Of a stretch of 43,348 bases of DNA, positions 31,628 through 41,361 are shown piece after piece (the first letter of the stretch is position 1; each line of letters opens with the position of its first letter). The notes under the pieces are model-generated. The model searched no databases, had not been told where the DNA came from, and was given only the letters and a program-made list of their open reading frames with translations. The position numbers were made by a program, and so were the translations under genes. The stretch is taken from contig JAJZSW010000014.1 of NCBI GenBank assembly GCA_021849505.1, positions 1 to 43,348 on the forward strand, written 5' to 3'. Origin of the DNA: Pseudomonadota bacterium (GTDB taxonomy: Bacteria; Pseudomonadota; Gammaproteobacteria; Burkholderiales; Rhodocyclaceae).

Positions 31628-33481
31628 ATGACTCCACTGCTCGACACCATCAACGACCCGGCCGACCTGCGCGCGCTGCCGCGCGAGCAGCTGCCGACGC
31701 TGGCCGAGGAGCTGCGCGCCTACCTTCTCGATTCAGTGGCGAAGACCGGCGGCCACCTGTCGTCGAACCTCGGCACCATCGAGCTGACGATCGCGCTGCA
31801 CTACATCTATGACACGCCCGAGGACAAGCTCGTCTGGGACGTCGGCCACCAGACCTACGCGCACAAGGTGCTCACCGGCCGCCGCACAGGCATGGCGCGG
31901 CTGCGCATGAAGGATGGTCTCTCCGGCTTCCCGAAGCGCGACGAAAGCCCCTACGACACCTTCGGCGTCGGCCATTCATCGACCTCGATCTCGGCTGCGC
32001 TCGGCATGGCCGTCGCAGCGCGCGACCGCGGCGAGGACCGCCGCGTCGTCGCGATCATCGGCGACGGTGCGATGTCCGCCGGCCAGGCCTTCGAGGCGCT
32101 CAACAACGCCGGGGTGATCGACGCCAACCTGCTCGTGATCCTCAACGACAACAAGATGTCAATCTCGCCGCCGGTCGGCGCGCTCAACAAGTACCTCGCG
32201 CGGCTGTTCTCGGGCCGCAGCTTCAACGCCGCGCGCAAGGCCGGCGAGAAGGTGCTGTCGGTCGCCCCGCCGCTGCTGGAGCTCGCCAAGCGCGCCGAGG
32301 AACACGTCAAGGGCATGTTCGTGCCGGGCACGCTGTTCGAGGAGTTCGGCTTCAACTACATTGGTCCGATCGACGGCCACGACCTCGAAGCACTGATCCC
32401 GACGCTGGAGAACCTGCGCAAGCTCAAGGGTCCGCAGTTCCTGCACATCATCACGAAGAAAGGCCAAGGCTACAAGCTCGCCGAGGCCGATCCGGTGCTC
32501 TATCACGGCGTCTCGAAGTTCGACGCCAGCAATGGCATCGCCTCGGGAAAAGGCGGCGGCAAGCTCACCTTCACGCAGGTCTTCGGCGACTGGCTATGCG
32601 ACATGGCTGCGAGCGACGACCGTCTCGTCGGCGTCACTCCCGCGATGTGCGAAGGCTCGGGCATGACGCGCTTCGCCCAGCAGTTCCCGCAACGCTACCA
32701 CGACGTCGGCATCGCCGAGCAGCATGCCGTCACCTTCGCCGCCGGCCTCGCCTGCGGGGGCATGAAGCCGGTGGTGGCGATCTACTCTACCTTCCTGCAG
32801 CGCGGCTACGACCAGTTGATCCATGACGTCGCGCTGCAGAACCTTGACGTCACCTTCGCCATCGACCGTGGCGGGCTGGTCGGTGCCGATGGCGCGACGC
32901 ACCAGGGTGCCTTCGACCTCTCCTACCTCGCATGCATCCCGAACATGGTGGTCATGACGCCGGCCGACGAGGCCGAATGCCGCCGCATGCTGACCACCGC
33001 CTACCGCCATCCCGGCCCGGCCACGGTACGCTATCCGCGCGGCACGGGACCAGCCGTCCCGCCAGCGCCGACTTTGGACACCATCAAAGTCGGCAAGGGA
33101 GAAATGCGCCGACAGGGCAAGCGCGTGGCAATCCTCGCCTTCGGCACCCTGCTCACTGCCGCACTCGAGGCGGGCGAGGCGCTCGACGCCAGCGTCGCCA
33201 ACATGCGCTGCGTCAAGCCACTGGATATCGACTTGATCAAGCAACTGGCGGACACACATGAATTTCTGGTCACGCTGGAAGAAAACGCGATCATCGGCGG
33301 CGCCGGATCTGAAGTCGCCCGTGCGCTGGAAGCGCTGGGTATCGTCAAGCCGCTGCTGCGACTGGGGCTGCCGGACTGCTTCATCGAACAGGGTGAGCAG
33401 GTACAGATGCTCGCCGAACTGGGTTTGAGCGCCGCGGCGATAGCCGAACGCATCAATAATTTTATCGACCCCATTACTTGA
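31628..33481 (+). CDS. dxs: 1-deoxy-D-xylulose-5-phosphate synthase
   Basis: A thiamine-diphosphate enzyme that condenses pyruvate and glyceraldehyde-3-phosphate, the first step of the MEP pathway. The 617 residues are normal. [19 protein letters not shown], the ThDP motif [19 protein letters not shown] with [30 protein letters not shown] and [18 protein letters not shown] are diagnostic. The dispersed repeat encodes AVPPAPTL (residues 476-483) in the linker between RYPRG and the C-terminal transketolase-like domain ([11 protein letters not shown]). The stop codon overlaps the candidate folE2 promoter. Confidence 0.98.
   Translation: MTPLLDTINDPADLRALPREQLPTLAEELRAYLLDSVAKTGGHLSSNLGTIELTIALHYIYDTPEDKLVWDVGHQTYAHKVLTGRRTGMARLRMKDGLSGFPKRDESPYDTFGVGHSSTSISAALGMAVAARDRGEDRRVVAIIGDGAMSAGQAFEALNNAGVIDANLLVILNDNKMSISPPVGALNKYLARLFSGRSFNAARKAGEKVLSVAPPLLELAKRAEEHVKGMFVPGTLFEEFGFNYIGPIDGHDLEALIPTLENLRKLKGPQFLHIITKKGQGYKLAEADPVLYHGVSKFDASNGIASGKGGGKLTFTQVFGDWLCDMAASDDRLVGVTPAMCEGSGMTRFAQQFPQRYHDVGIAEQHAVTFAAGLACGGMKPVVAIYSTFLQRGYDQLIHDVALQNLDVTFAIDRGGLVGADGATHQGAFDLSYLACIPNMVVMTPADEAECRRMLTTAYRHPGPATVRYPRGTGPAVPPAPTLDTIKVGKGEMRRQGKRVAILAFGTLLTAALEAGEALDASVANMRCVKPLDIDLIKQLADTHEFLVTLEENAIIGGAGSEVARALEALGIVKPLLRLGLPDCFIEQGEQVQMLAELGLSAAAIAERINNFIDPIT
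33053..33075 (+). repeat. Dispersed 23-bp repeat, perfect copy in dxs
   Basis: A perfect copy preceded by A rather than T, read as AVPPAPT (from residue 476). Ten bases downstream the host codons for IKVG contain AAAGTCGGC (33086-33094), an exact complement of the element's end, so a 9-bp stem can form. Confidence 0.92.
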
Positions 33482-33506
33482 GATATTTAGTCGGGAATGT
33501 TATATA
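33478..33506 (+). promoter_or_regulatory. Promoter of folE2
   Basis: TTGAGA (33478-33483) and TATATA (33501-33506) with 17-bp spacing and an extended -10 TG, about 64 bp before the folE2 start. The -35 overlaps the dxs stop codon. Confidence 0.65.
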
Positions 33507-33569
33507 GGGTGACAAAACGACTGGCCGGCATCGATTGGCCCGCGCGCCCAACCCCCTGGAGACATTCCC

Positions 33570-34376
33570 GTGAACCTGAAAGACATCACCATGGCCATTC
33601 CTGACGTTCAATCCAGCGCCGATTCACGCCAGCTGCCGATCAACAAGGTCGGCATCAAGTCCATCCGCCACCCGGTCAAGGTGCTGGACAAGAGCGGCGG
33701 CGTGCAGCACACGATCGCCAACTTCAACATGTACGTCGGCTTGCCCCACAATTTCAAGGGCACCCACATGTCGCGCTTCGTCGAGATCCTCAACGCCCAC
33801 GAGCGCGAGATCTCCGTCGAGAGCTTCGAGTCGATGCTGCGCGAGATGGTGCACAAGCTCGAAGCCAAGACCGGCCATCTGGAGATGGGATTTCCCTACT
33901 TCATCAACAAGTCGGCCCCGGTCTCGAAGGTCAAGAGTTTGCTCGACTACGAGGTCACTTTCCTCGGCGAGATCGTCGAGGGCGACGGCTACAGGCAGAC
34001 CACGCGCGTCGTCGTGCCGGCGACCAGCCTGTGCCCCTGCTCCAAGAAAATTTCGGAGCGTGGCGCGCACAACCAGCGTTCGCACATCACCATCACCGCC
34101 ACCACCAACAGCTTCGTCTGGATCGAGGAGATCGTGCGGATGGCCGAAAGCCAGGCCTCCTGCGAGCTCTACGGCCTGCTCAAGCGGCCGGACGAGAAAC
34201 TGGTGACCGAGCGCGCCTACGACAACCCGAAATTTGTCGAGGACATTGTGCGCGACGTCGCCGGCGTGCTCAACGCCGATCCGCGCATCGATGCCTACAG
34301 CGTGGAATCGGAAAACTTCGAGTCGATCCACAATCACTCTGCCTACGCGCTGATCGAAAGAGACAAGCGCGCCTGA
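33570..34376 (+). CDS. folE2: GTP cyclohydrolase FolE2
   Basis: The type IB GTP cyclohydrolase, first step of folate synthesis. It is 268 residues with the FolE2 signature: [39 protein letters not shown], the metal cysteine block [10 protein letters not shown] and GAHNQRSHI, and a C-terminal [13 protein letters not shown] 33570 follows TGGAGA. ATG 33591 is a shorter option. FolE2 can use metals other than zinc and in some bacteria replaces FolE under zinc limitation. No clear Zur site is seen. A strong bidirectional terminator follows. Confidence 0.95.
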   Translation: MNLKDITMAIPDVQSSADSRQLPINKVGIKSIRHPVKVLDKSGGVQHTIANFNMYVGLPHNFKGTHMSRFVEILNAHEREISVESFESMLREMVHKLEAKTGHLEMGFPYFINKSAPVSKVKSLLDYEVTFLGEIVEGDGYRQTTRVVVPATSLCPCSKKISERGAHNQRSHITITATTNSFVWIEEIVRMAESQASCELYGLLKRPDEKLVTERAYDNPKFVEDIVRDVAGVLNADPRIDAYSVESENFESIHNHSAYALIERDKRA

Positions 34377-34389
34377 TCGACTCCGTAAC

Positions 34390-34433
34390 CCCCAACAAAA
34401 AAAGGACGCCGGAGCGTCCTTTTTTTGTTGGGG
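34390..34433. terminator. Bidirectional terminator between folE2 and rplS
   Basis: A perfect 20-bp stem around a CGGA loop. One arm has seven A and the other seven T before GTTGGGG, so each strand presents a GC stem followed by a T-run. It serves both convergent transcription units. Confidence 0.95.
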
Positions 34434-34443
34434 CAAGGAAGGC

Positions 34444-34824
34444 TTACTCCTTGGTGGCGGCCTCGGCCTTCTTGGTGAGTTTCTCCTTGATCCGCGCCGA
34501 CTTGCCGGAGCGGTCACGCAGGTAGTAGAGCTTGGCACGACGCACGTCGCCCTTGCGCTTGACCTCGATGCTGGCGAGCAGCGGCGAGTAGGTCTGGAAG
34601 GTGCGCTCGACGCCTTCGCCGGAGGAGATCTTGCGGACGGTGAAGCTGGAATTGAGGCCACGGTTGCGCTTGGCGATCACCACGCCTTCGAAGGCCTGGA
34701 CGCGCTTGCGTTCGCCTTCGACCACGTTCACGTTGACGATCAGGGTGTCGCCGGGGGCAAATTCGGGGATGGTCTTGCCCAGACGTTCGATTTCTTCTTT
34801 TTCCAGTTGCTGAATCAGGTTCAT
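34444..34824 (-). CDS. rplS: Ribosomal protein bL19
   Basis: A 126-residue large-subunit protein at the 30S/50S interface. [54 protein letters not shown] and [18 protein letters not shown] are the full bL19 signature, with a short charged C-terminal extension. It is the last gene of rpsP-rimM-trmD-rplS, 47 bp after trmD, and ends at the bidirectional terminator. Confidence 0.98.
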   Translation of the reverse strand: MNLIQQLEKEEIERLGKTIPEFAPGDTLIVNVNVVEGERKRVQAFEGVVIAKRNRGLNSSFTVRKISSGEGVERTFQTYSPLLASIEVKRKGDVRRAKLYYLRDRSGKSARIKEKLTKKAEAATKE

Positions 34825-34871
34825 GTCGTTTTCCTTGTCAAATCAAACTACGTTTTCTTACGACCGCAGAG

Positions 34872-35642
34872 CTACTTGTTCGAATCCGCTTCGATCTCGC
34901 GCAGTAGTTGCGTTTCTTCCTTGCTCAAACCGCGAGCACTTCCTGCTCTTTGCGCCAGCCATTTGGCAAACAGCTCCGGGCGGCGCTCCCGGGTCCGCAG
35001 CAGCGACTGCTTGAGTCGCCAGCGGCGGATATTCTCATGATGCCCGGACAGCAGCACGTCCGGCACCGGCATTCCTTCATACACTTCGGGCCGCGTGTAA
35101 TGCGGACAATCAAGCAAACCTTCGACGAATGAATCTTCCGCCGCCGAGGCCTCGTCGTTCAATGCCCCCGGCAGCTGCCGCACACAGGCGTCGATCAACG
35201 CCAGCGCCGCAATCTCCCCGCCGGACAACACGAAGTCGCCCAGCGACACTTCCTGATCGACGCAACGCGCGATGACGCGCTCGTCGATGCCTTCGTAGCG
35301 GCCGCAGAGCAGGATCGCTCCATCACCCGCCGCCAGCTCCGCCACCTTCGCGTGTCCGAGCGGCTGGCCTTGCGGCGAGAGGTAGATCACTCGACCTGCA
35401 CCACCCCGTGCCTCCTTCGCCGCGCCGATCGCAGCTTCCAGCGGCCGCGCCTGCATCACCATGCCGGGGCCGCCGCCGAAGGGCCGGTCATCGACCGAAC
35501 CGTAGGCATTCTCGGCCCACTGCCGCGGATTCCAGCACTCCAGCCGCCACAAACCGCGCTCCAGCGCGCGGCGGCTGATGCCGCATTCCGTTACCGCCGC
35601 GAACATCTCCGGGAACAGGGTGATAACGTCGAAGCGCAGCAT
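34872..35642 (-). CDS. trmD: tRNA (guanine-N1-)-methyltransferase TrmD
   Basis: It methylates G37 of tRNAs reading CNN and some GNN codons, preventing +1 frameshifts. It is 256 residues of the SPOUT knot class: [62 protein letters not shown] and [21 protein letters not shown]. It lies 22 bp after rimM on the minus strand. Confidence 0.98.
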   Translation of the reverse strand: MLRFDVITLFPEMFAAVTECGISRRALERGLWRLECWNPRQWAENAYGSVDDRPFGGGPGMVMQARPLEAAIGAAKEARGGAGRVIYLSPQGQPLGHAKVAELAAGDGAILLCGRYEGIDERVIARCVDQEVSLGDFVLSGGEIAALALIDACVRQLPGALNDEASAAEDSFVEGLLDCPHYTRPEVYEGMPVPDVLLSGHHENIRRWRLKQSLLRTRERRPELFAKWLAQRAGSARGLSKEETQLLREIEADSNK

Positions 35643-35664
35643 CCCGGCGCCTACCAGTCTCTCA

Positions 35665-36180
35665 TCACCAGTCTTTGTTCCAGGCGACGCGCATCACGCC
35701 GGCCGGCACATCCACTTCCATCACCACCTGGCTGACAAAGGGCAACAACCGTTGAGTCGCCTCTTTGCCTTCGCCTTCCTGCACGACCGCCACTGCATGG
35801 GCACCCGACTCGATCAGTTCGGTCACGCGTCCCAGCGTTTCCTGCTGTTCATTCACCACTGTCAGGCCGACCAGGTCGGCCCAGTAGAACTCATCCTGCT
35901 CCGTCGCCGGCAGCGCGTTGCGCGGTGCGCCGACGAACTGTCCGACCAGCTGCTCGGCGGCGTCGCGACCCTCGATTCCGGTCAGCTTCACCACCCAGCC
36001 GTTGCCCTGTTGTCGCATCATCTGCAAAGGCCAGGATTTCCAGCCGGAAAAATCCTGATCGTCGCGGCCCAGCCACCAGTGCCTGATGTCGCGCCAGCGC
36101 TCAGGCTCGTCGCCGAAGGGGTGCAGCCGCACCCAGCCTTTCACCCCGTATGGGGCAGTGATCCGCCCCAGGACGATCAT
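35665..36180 (-). CDS. rimM: 16S rRNA processing/30S maturation factor RimM
   Basis: A 171-residue assembly factor that binds uS19 and helps mature the 30S head. [49 protein letters not shown] and [13 protein letters not shown] are the RimM and PRC-barrel blocks. Its final few codons (AWNKDW) fit the family. It lies 6 bp after rpsP and 22 bp before trmD. Confidence 0.96.
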   Translation of the reverse strand: MIVLGRITAPYGVKGWVRLHPFGDEPERWRDIRHWWLGRDDQDFSGWKSWPLQMMRQQGNGWVVKLTGIEGRDAAEQLVGQFVGAPRNALPATEQDEFYWADLVGLTVVNEQQETLGRVTELIESGAHAVAVVQEGEGKEATQRLLPFVSQVVMEVDVPAGVMRVAWNKDW

Positions 36181-36186
36181 CGGTGC

Positions 36187-36441
36187 TTAGGCGGCCTTCG
36201 CAACGGCAGCCTGCTTCACCAGACGCGCGGCGGTCGGCGACAGCTGGGCGCCCTTGCCCTGCCAGTAGGCCAGACGCTCGGTGTCGATCGTCAGCGCCTT
36301 TTCGTTGGCGGCGGCCTTGGGATTGTAAAAGCCGACACGCTCGACGAAACGACCGTCGCGGCGATTGCGCGAGTCGGTGACGACCATGTTGAAGAAGGGG
36401 CGCTTCTTGGCGCCGCTGCGGGCAAGACGGATGACGACCAT
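36187..36441 (-). CDS. rpsP: Ribosomal protein bS16
   Basis: An 84-residue 30S assembly protein. [38 protein letters not shown] and [15 protein letters not shown] are the family signature. AGAGG precedes the ATG. It is the first gene of the operon, with its candidate promoter at the end of prmC. Confidence 0.98.
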   Translation of the reverse strand: MVVIRLARSGAKKRPFFNMVVTDSRNRRDGRFVERVGFYNPKAAANEKALTIDTERLAYWQGKGAQLSPTAARLVKQAAVAKAA

Positions 36442-36480
36442 GCAGGACCTCTGGATTCGGTGAGAGATGAAAAGGGCGCG

Positions 36481-36509
36481 ATTTTATTGATTATTTGCGG
36501 GAAATACAA
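36481..36509 (-). promoter_or_regulatory. Candidate promoter of the rpsP operon
   Basis: On the minus strand TTGTAT (36504-36509) and TAAAAT (36481-36486) are 17 bp apart. The -10 overlaps the prmC stop codon. The leader before rpsP would be about 33 nt. Confidence 0.55.
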
Positions 36510-37332
36510 TAGCTTCCGCCCCAGGCCCGCGGCCCCCCGTTGCCCGCAGGATGCCCGCCAGGTCGCGGTGCTGCTCGATCTGGCTGAAACCCGCCGCGGC
36601 GAGCAGGGCTTGCACCGCGGTGTCCTGATCGTAGCCGTGTTCAAGGAACAGCCAGCCCCCTTCCGCCAGCCAGTCGTGGGCTTGCGCCACGATCAGGCGG
36701 ATCCCCATGAGACCGTCTGCGTGATCGGTCAGTGCATCGGCGGGTTCGAAGCGCAGGTCGCCTTGCGCCAGATGCGGATCGCCCGCCGCGACATAGGGCG
36801 GATTCGCCAGGATCAGTTCGAAGCGTTGCGGCGGCAGCGCGGCGAACCAGTCGCTTTCGACAAATTCGACCTGCGCACCGAACCGCTGCGCATTGCCGCG
36901 TGCGACCCCGAGCGCCGCCGGCGACACATCGACGGCCGTCACCCGCGCCTGCGGCAGTTCGAGCGCCAGCGTAACAGCCAGGCAGCCGCTGCCGGTGCCC
37001 AGATCCAGAACCCGTGCCGTCCTGCCAGCGCCGACTTTCGTCTTGGCAACATCGACCAGCAACTCGGTTTCGGGACGCGGGATCAGCACATCCGGCGACA
37101 CGACAAAATCGCGTCCATAGAACTCGCGCACGCCGATCAGGTAAGCAATCGGCTCGCCAGCCTCGCGCCGTGCCACCAACGCGGTGTAATCGCTATCGGC
37201 AGCAACCTCATCGTCGCGATGCGCCTCCAGCCAGGCCGCGTTCCTGCCGAGCACATGCCCGAGCAACAGCCGCGCCTCGCTTGCAGGTATGCGCCGGCGC
37301 GCCTCGGCCAGCAGCGCCGCGATCGTGGTCAT
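36484..37332 (-). CDS. prmC: Peptide chain release factor N5-glutamine methyltransferase
   Basis: It methylates the GGQ glutamine of release factors RF1 and RF2. The 282 residues have an N-terminal helical RF-binding domain and a SAM-binding domain. The latter shows [28 protein letters not shown] and the catalytic NPPYVA. The start overlaps the prfA stop by 4 bp, so enzyme and substrate are coupled. A one-mismatch copy of the dispersed repeat encodes KVGAGRTA (residues 99-106) directly before ARVLDLGTG. Confidence 0.97.
   Translation of the reverse strand: MTTIAALLAEARRRIPASEARLLLGHVLGRNAAWLEAHRDDEVAADSDYTALVARREAGEPIAYLIGVREFYGRDFVVSPDVLIPRPETELLVDVAKTKVGAGRTARVLDLGTGSGCLAVTLALELPQARVTAVDVSPAALGVARGNAQRFGAQVEFVESDWFAALPPQRFELILANPPYVAAGDPHLAQGDLRFEPADALTDHADGLMGIRLIVAQAHDWLAEGGWLFLEHGYDQDTAVQALLAAAGFSQIEQHRDLAGILRATGGRGPGAEAIVFPANNQ
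37016..37038 (+). repeat. Dispersed 23-bp repeat, copy in prmC (22/23)
   Basis: One C-to-T change at position 8, preceded by T. Plus orientation in minus-strand prmC, read as KVGAGRTA (residues 99-106), same frame as ileS and tsaE. Confidence 0.9.
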
Positions 37333-38411
37333 TCCTCGCCGGCCAGCGCCGCAAGTTGCTCAGCCTGATGCTCGGCGTTCAGTCCGGCGAGCAGATCGTC
37401 GAGGTCGCCGTCCATGATCGCGTCGATCTTGTAGAGCGTCAGGTTGATGCGGTGATCGGTGACGCGTCCCTGCGGGAAGTTATAGGTGCGGATGCGCTCC
37501 GAGCGGTCGCCGCTGCCGATCAGCGACTTGCGCGTGCTGGCGATCTGCAGTTGCTGCGCGCGCAACTGCATGTCCGCCAGCCGCGCGGCGAGGACGCTCA
37601 GCGCCTGAGCCTTGTTGCGGTGCTGCGAGCGGTCATCCTGGCATTCGACGACGAGCCCGCTCGGCAGGTGCGTGATGCGTACCGCCGAATCGGTCTTGTT
37701 GATGTGCTGCCCCCCCGCGCCGCTGGCGCGGAAGGTATCGATGCGCAGGTCGGCGGGATTGATGTCGATGGCGCCGAGCTGGTCGGCCTCGGGCAGCACG
37801 GCCACCGTGCAGGCCGAGGTGTGGATGCGGCCCTGCGCCTCGGTTTCCGGCACGCGCTGCACGCGATGGCCGCCCGACTCGAACTTGAGCTTCGAATAGG
37901 CGCCGCTGCCCTCGATGCGCGCGATGATCTCGCGATAGCCGCCGAGGTCGGATTCGTTCTTCGACACCACCTCGACCTTCCAGCGCTGCCGCTCGGCGTA
38001 GCGCGCGTACATGCGGAACAGGTCGCCGGCGAACAGCGCCGACTCCTCCCCGCCCGTGCCGGCGCGGATCTCGAGGAAGATGTTCTTGTCGTCGTTCGGA
38101 TCGCGCGGCAGCAGCGCGCGCTGCAACTCGTCCTCGAGCCGGGCCATCGTCGCCTGCGCGGCCTGCGTTTCCTCCTGGGCAAACGCGCGCATGTCGGCGT
38201 CGCCTTCCATTGCCGCGGCGGTCGCGAGATCCGACTCGGCCCGGCGATAGGCCGCAAACAGGTCGACGACTGCGGCAATGTCGGCGCGCTCGCGATTGAG
38301 GCGACGGAAGGCCTCCATGTCGCGGATCGCCTCCTCCTGCCCCAACAGGGCATCGAGTTCGGCAAGGCGGTCAGCCAGCTGCTCGAGGCGCTGGCGGATA
38401 CTGGACTTCAT
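37329..38411 (-). CDS. prfA: Peptide chain release factor 1
   Basis: RF1 terminates translation at UAA and UAG. It is 360 residues, the standard length. [18 protein letters not shown], the [13 protein letters not shown] block and the peptidyl-hydrolase motif [22 protein letters not shown] (containing GGQ) are clear. The stop-recognition loop residues lie between these. It is 3 bp downstream of hemA and overlaps prmC. The hemA-prfA-prmC order is conserved widely. Confidence 0.98.
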   Translation of the reverse strand: MKSSIRQRLEQLADRLAELDALLGQEEAIRDMEAFRRLNRERADIAAVVDLFAAYRRAESDLATAAAMEGDADMRAFAQEETQAAQATMARLEDELQRALLPRDPNDDKNIFLEIRAGTGGEESALFAGDLFRMYARYAERQRWKVEVVSKNESDLGGYREIIARIEGSGAYSKLKFESGGHRVQRVPETEAQGRIHTSACTVAVLPEADQLGAIDINPADLRIDTFRASGAGGQHINKTDSAVRITHLPSGLVVECQDDRSQHRNKAQALSVLAARLADMQLRAQQLQIASTRKSLIGSGDRSERIRTYNFPQGRVTDHRINLTLYKIDAIMDGDLDDLLAGLNAEHQAEQLAALAGEE

Positions 38412-38414
38412 CAG

Positions 38415-39668
38415 CTACTTCTCGGGATGCAGACGCCAGATGCGCGAGATCAACTCGGCGACCTCGCCGCGTTCATGGCCTTCGGCAAGATTGAGCGCCT
38501 CGGTCGGCGGATGCAGCAGCTTGTTGGTCAAGCCTTTTGAGAGTGCTTCAAGGACCTGCGTCGGGTCGTCGCCCCGCTGCAGCAGCTTGAGCGCATGCTC
38601 GACCTCGTGGCGGCGCGCGCGCTCGCCCGCATCGCGCAGGGCGCGGATGGTCGGCACCGTCTCGCGCGCTTCCATCCAGTGGATGAAATCGTCGACGCGG
38701 TGCGTGATGATCTCCTCGGCCTCGACGATCGCCGCCTGGCGCGATTCCTGGCCGGATTCGACGATCTGGCCGAGGTCGTCGAGCGTGTAGAGGAACACGT
38801 CGTCGAGCGCGCCGACTTCGGCCTCGATGTCGCGCGGCAGGGCGAGATCCACCATCACCATCGGGCGATGCCTTCTTGCCTTCAAGGCGCGCTCGACCAT
38901 GCCGAGACCGATGATCGGCAGCGTGCTCGCGGTGCAGGAGACGACGATGTCGTAATCGGCAAGCTTCTCGCTGACTTCTTCGAGGCGCAGCACGTCGCCG
39001 CTGAAACGGTCGGCGATCGGGCGGGCGCGCTCGGGGGTGCGGTTGGCGATCGACAGACGCTTCGGCTTCGCGCCGGCGAAGTGCGCCGCGCAGAGCTCGA
39101 TCATCTCGCCCGCGCCGATGAACAGCACACGCTGCTCGTCGAGCCGTTCGAAGATGCGTTCCGAAAGATGCACGGCGGCGGCGGCCATCGAGACGATGTT
39201 GGCACCGATGGCCGTGGTCGAGCGCACTTCCTTCGCCACCGCGAAGGTGCGCTGGAACAGCTTGTTGAGCAGCGTGCCGAGGGTGCCGGCCTCTTCGGCG
39301 GCACGCGCCGCCTGCTTCATCTGGCCGAGGATCTGTGGCTCGCCGAGCACCATCGAGTCGAGGCCGGAAGCGACGCGGAACATGTGGCGCACCGCATCCT
39401 TCTGCGGATGGCGATAGAGGTAGGGCTCGATGCGGCGCGCCGGCAGCGCGTGATACTCGGCCAGCCAATCGATCGCCGCAGCAGGCTCCTCGGTAGCGCA
39501 ATACAGTTCCATGCGGTTGCAGGTCGACAGGATCGCCGCCTCGCGCACCGGCCGGCCGCGCAGCAGATCGTGCAGCGCCTGCGTCAGCCGCTTCGGGTCG
39601 AACGCCACCTGCTCGCGAATGTCGAGCGGGGCCGTATGGTGATTGATGCCGAGAGTGAATACCTGCAC
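38415..39668 (-). CDS. hemA: Glutamyl-tRNA reductase
   Basis: It converts glutamyl-tRNA to glutamate-1-semialdehyde, the first step of C5-pathway heme synthesis. The GTG start at 39668 gives [21 protein letters not shown], the family N-terminus, and 417 residues. A TTG at 39689 lies at the probable transcription start and is less likely. The catalytic cysteine [26 protein letters not shown] and the NADPH-binding LFIGAGEM are present. Confidence 0.96.
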   Translation of the reverse strand: MQVFTLGINHHTAPLDIREQVAFDPKRLTQALHDLLRGRPVREAAILSTCNRMELYCATEEPAAAIDWLAEYHALPARRIEPYLYRHPQKDAVRHMFRVASGLDSMVLGEPQILGQMKQAARAAEEAGTLGTLLNKLFQRTFAVAKEVRSTTAIGANIVSMAAAAVHLSERIFERLDEQRVLFIGAGEMIELCAAHFAGAKPKRLSIANRTPERARPIADRFSGDVLRLEEVSEKLADYDIVVSCTASTLPIIGLGMVERALKARRHRPMVMVDLALPRDIEAEVGALDDVFLYTLDDLGQIVESGQESRQAAIVEAEEIITHRVDDFIHWMEARETVPTIRALRDAGERARRHEVEHALKLLQRGDDPTQVLEALSKGLTNKLLHPPTEALNLAEGHERGEVAELISRIWRLHPEK

Positions 39669-39687
39669 GGTGCCTGTCTGCGAATGC

Positions 39688-39727
39688 AATATCTTGATAT
39701 TAGAGACGATCCGTGCGGAAGGTTCAA
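39688..39727 (-). promoter_or_regulatory. hemA promoter with start-site palindrome
   Basis: On the minus strand TTGAAC (39722-39727) and TCTAAT (39699-39704) are 17 bp apart. The perfect palindrome AATATCTTGATATT (39688-39701) overlaps the -10 and the start region and could be an operator. Confidence 0.55.
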
Positions 39728-39870
39728 CCCGGCCAGATCAAGTTTTCCTCTTTTCGGCATCGGGACGCACCATGGAAAACGGGCCATCGCGCGCAGAGCC
39801 GCTGGGGATGCCTTATGGCCGGGGACGCTCCCCACGCTTCTCACCCATCAACGGGATCGACTGTTCCCGG

Positions 39871-40110
39871 CTAGGTCGAACTGGAGGACTTCCCGGCGTT
39901 AAGGGTAATCCTTGCCCTGCTCTGGCTCTCAGCGCGGTTGATTTCGGTGACCTTCTTGCCGAAAGCGTCACGGGTTTCCCGATTCACCTTCGTGGCTTCG
40001 ATGCTCTTGATGCAGCGCCAGCGCTTGCCGGTCTTGGTGGCGATCTGGCGCATCTCCTCGATGGGATGATGTTTTCCGCAGTGGTAGCAATACGCGGTTT
40101 CGGCAGCCAT
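39871..40110 (-). CDS. Small Cys-rich (possible zinc) protein, unknown function
   Basis: A 79-residue basic protein beginning MAAETAYCYHCGKHHP and followed by KRWRCIKSI. The CxxC pair, nearby histidines and the third cysteine suggest a small metal-binding motif. The remainder is rich in K, R and E, helical-looking and low in hydrophobic residues. It follows the winged-helix gene by 6 bp and lacks a visible ribosome site, so coupled translation is likely. I do not recognise a named family. The 200-bp stretch between this gene and hemA holds the hemA promoter and nothing else I can support. Confidence 0.6.
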   Translation of the reverse strand: MAAETAYCYHCGKHHPIEEMRQIATKTGKRWRCIKSIEATKVNRETRDAFGKKVTEINRAESQSRARITLNAGKSSSST

Positions 40111-40116
40111 GGCGGA

Positions 40117-40362
40117 TTATTGTCCAGGCTTCCGCCCCGGCGCGGCCGGCGGTACATAACCAGAGATGCGGCACTGAATGGATTCAACCGGCTGGCCGGC
40201 GTTGTACCGGGTCACGTTGCAGCGGGAAATCTCGCCACGTACCGACAGGTCGGCGAGTGAAGCGCGCACGTTTTTCAAGGAGATCCCGGTCGCCGCGGCA
40301 ATTTCGTGATCCAGAAGCTGCCCGTGCCTCTTCAGGTATTCAAGGATTGAAGCTGTATGCAT
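40117..40362 (-). CDS. Small winged-helix DNA-binding protein
   Basis: An 81-residue protein from ATG 40362, which has GGGAGG close upstream. The first 50 residues form a helix-turn-helix: ILEYLKRHGQLLDHEIAAATGISLKNVRASLADLSVRGEISRCNV. This resembles the minimal winged helix of MarR/PapI-like regulators. The tail PPAAPGRKPGQ is disordered. A longer reading frame up to 40596 runs through the tRNA-Phe gene and is spurious. Probably co-transcribed with the Cys-rich protein. Target unknown. Confidence 0.65.
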   Translation of the reverse strand: MHTASILEYLKRHGQLLDHEIAAATGISLKNVRASLADLSVRGEISRCNVTRYNAGQPVESIQCRISGYVPPAAPGRKPGQ

Positions 40363-40430
40363 GCGCCTCCCTACTCCTTCCGATAGAGACAATGCCCTCA
40401 GACCCAAGGGCAATGCCGGTTCTTCTCCAA

Positions 40431-40470
40431 TGAGAAAGACCCCGACCGGTGAAAATCCAGACGGGGCCTT
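40431..40470 (-). terminator. Terminator downstream of tRNA-Phe
   Basis: GGCCCCG (as CGGGGCC at 40462-40468) pairs with CGGGGTC (as GACCCCG at 40438-40444), with a 17-nt loop and one G-U pair. A T-rich TCTTTCTC follows on the minus strand. Confidence 0.65.
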
Positions 40471-40478
40471 GCTGTAAC

Positions 40479-40554
<76 letters not shown>

Positions 40555-40595
40555 AGGAAATTCGTGGCGAACTGCCTGACTGCAAAGAGCCCCCA

Positions 40596-40624
40596 ATTAT
40601 AGTGGCTGTCCTCGCCGCCGTCAA
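40596..40624 (-). promoter_or_regulatory. tRNA-Phe promoter
   Basis: On the minus strand TTGACG (40619-40624) and a perfect TATAAT (40596-40601) are exactly 17 bp apart. A G-rich start region and a leader of about 35 nt before the mature tRNA follow. The best sigma-70 promoter in the window. Confidence 0.85.
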
Positions 40625-40698
40625 AACCAATCTGACAAACGCCCCTCCCGGGTGCGACCTGCTTCAAGGTCAGTAGCGCGCGGTAAGATGGCGTCGCC

Positions 40699-41361
40699 AT
40701 GAAAATTCTGCTTGCCGAAGATGACCCCCTGGTAGGCGACGCAGTCGCCCAAGGTTTGCGTTTGGCAGGCTTCACGATCGACTGGGTACGCGATGGCCGA
40801 GAGGCCATGCATGCCTTGAAGGTCGGCAGCTATTCGCTATTGCTGCTTGATCTTGGTTTGCCCATGCTGGACGGGCTGTCCCTGCTCGACAAGTTGCGCC
40901 GCATGGGTTACAAGATTCCTGTCCTCGTAATTACGGCGCGCGATGCCCTGCCCGACCGCATCGACGGCCTGAATCGCGGCGCCGACGATTATCTGGTCAA
41001 ACCCTTCGACCTAGAGGAACTGGTGGCTCGTGTACATGCGCTGCTGCGCCGAGGACAGGGACGCAGCCATTCCGAACTGCGTCTTGGCAAGCTCTGTGTC
41101 AGCCCGCTCAACCATACCGTGACCTACGATGGTCAGGACATCGCGCTGACATCACGTGAGTTTGCCCTGCTTGCGGCGTTGATGGAAAACCCTGGCGCGG
41201 TCATCTCGGTGCGCGATATCGAAGAGCGGCTGTATGGCTGGGAAGAAGAGGTATCGAGCAATGCCGTCGAAGTGCTGCTCCACCGTCTACGTCGTAAACT
41301 CGGGGGCAAGTGGGTGCGCAATGTGCGCGGAGTCGGTTTCAAGATCGTCGAGCCTTCTTGA
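40699..41361 (+). CDS. OmpR-family response regulator (QseB/PmrA-like)
   Basis: A 220-residue response regulator. The receiver domain has the acidic pair EDD, the phospho-acceptor aspartate in LLLLDLGLPMLDG (about D51), a threonine in VITARD and the lysine in LVKPFDLEEL. The C-terminal OmpR winged helix has LTSREFALLAALMENPG and VEVLLHRLRRKLG. Its TGA overlaps the kinase TTG start. It probably controls the DUF485-symporter operon that follows, whose promoter carries spaced direct repeats. Confidence 0.95.
   Translation: MKILLAEDDPLVGDAVAQGLRLAGFTIDWVRDGREAMHALKVGSYSLLLLDLGLPMLDGLSLLDKLRRMGYKIPVLVITARDALPDRIDGLNRGADDYLVKPFDLEELVARVHALLRRGQGRSHSELRLGKLCVSPLNHTVTYDGQDIALTSREFALLAALMENPGAVISVRDIEERLYGWEEEVSSNAVEVLLHRLRRKLGGKWVRNVRGVGFKIVEPS

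Noticed and set aside
33490-33515. Possible Zur box before folE2
   Set aside because: The TGTTATATA stretch is fully explained by the extended -10. No palindromic Zur pattern is present.
35578-37368. A 596-codon open frame on the plus strand
   Set aside because: Antisense shadow of trmD, rimM, rpsP and prmC, with no recognisable protein features.
39643-40260. A 205-codon plus-strand frame across the hemA promoter
   Set aside because: It overlaps the hemA 5' end, the Cys-rich gene and the winged-helix gene. Composition and content look like non-coding shadow.
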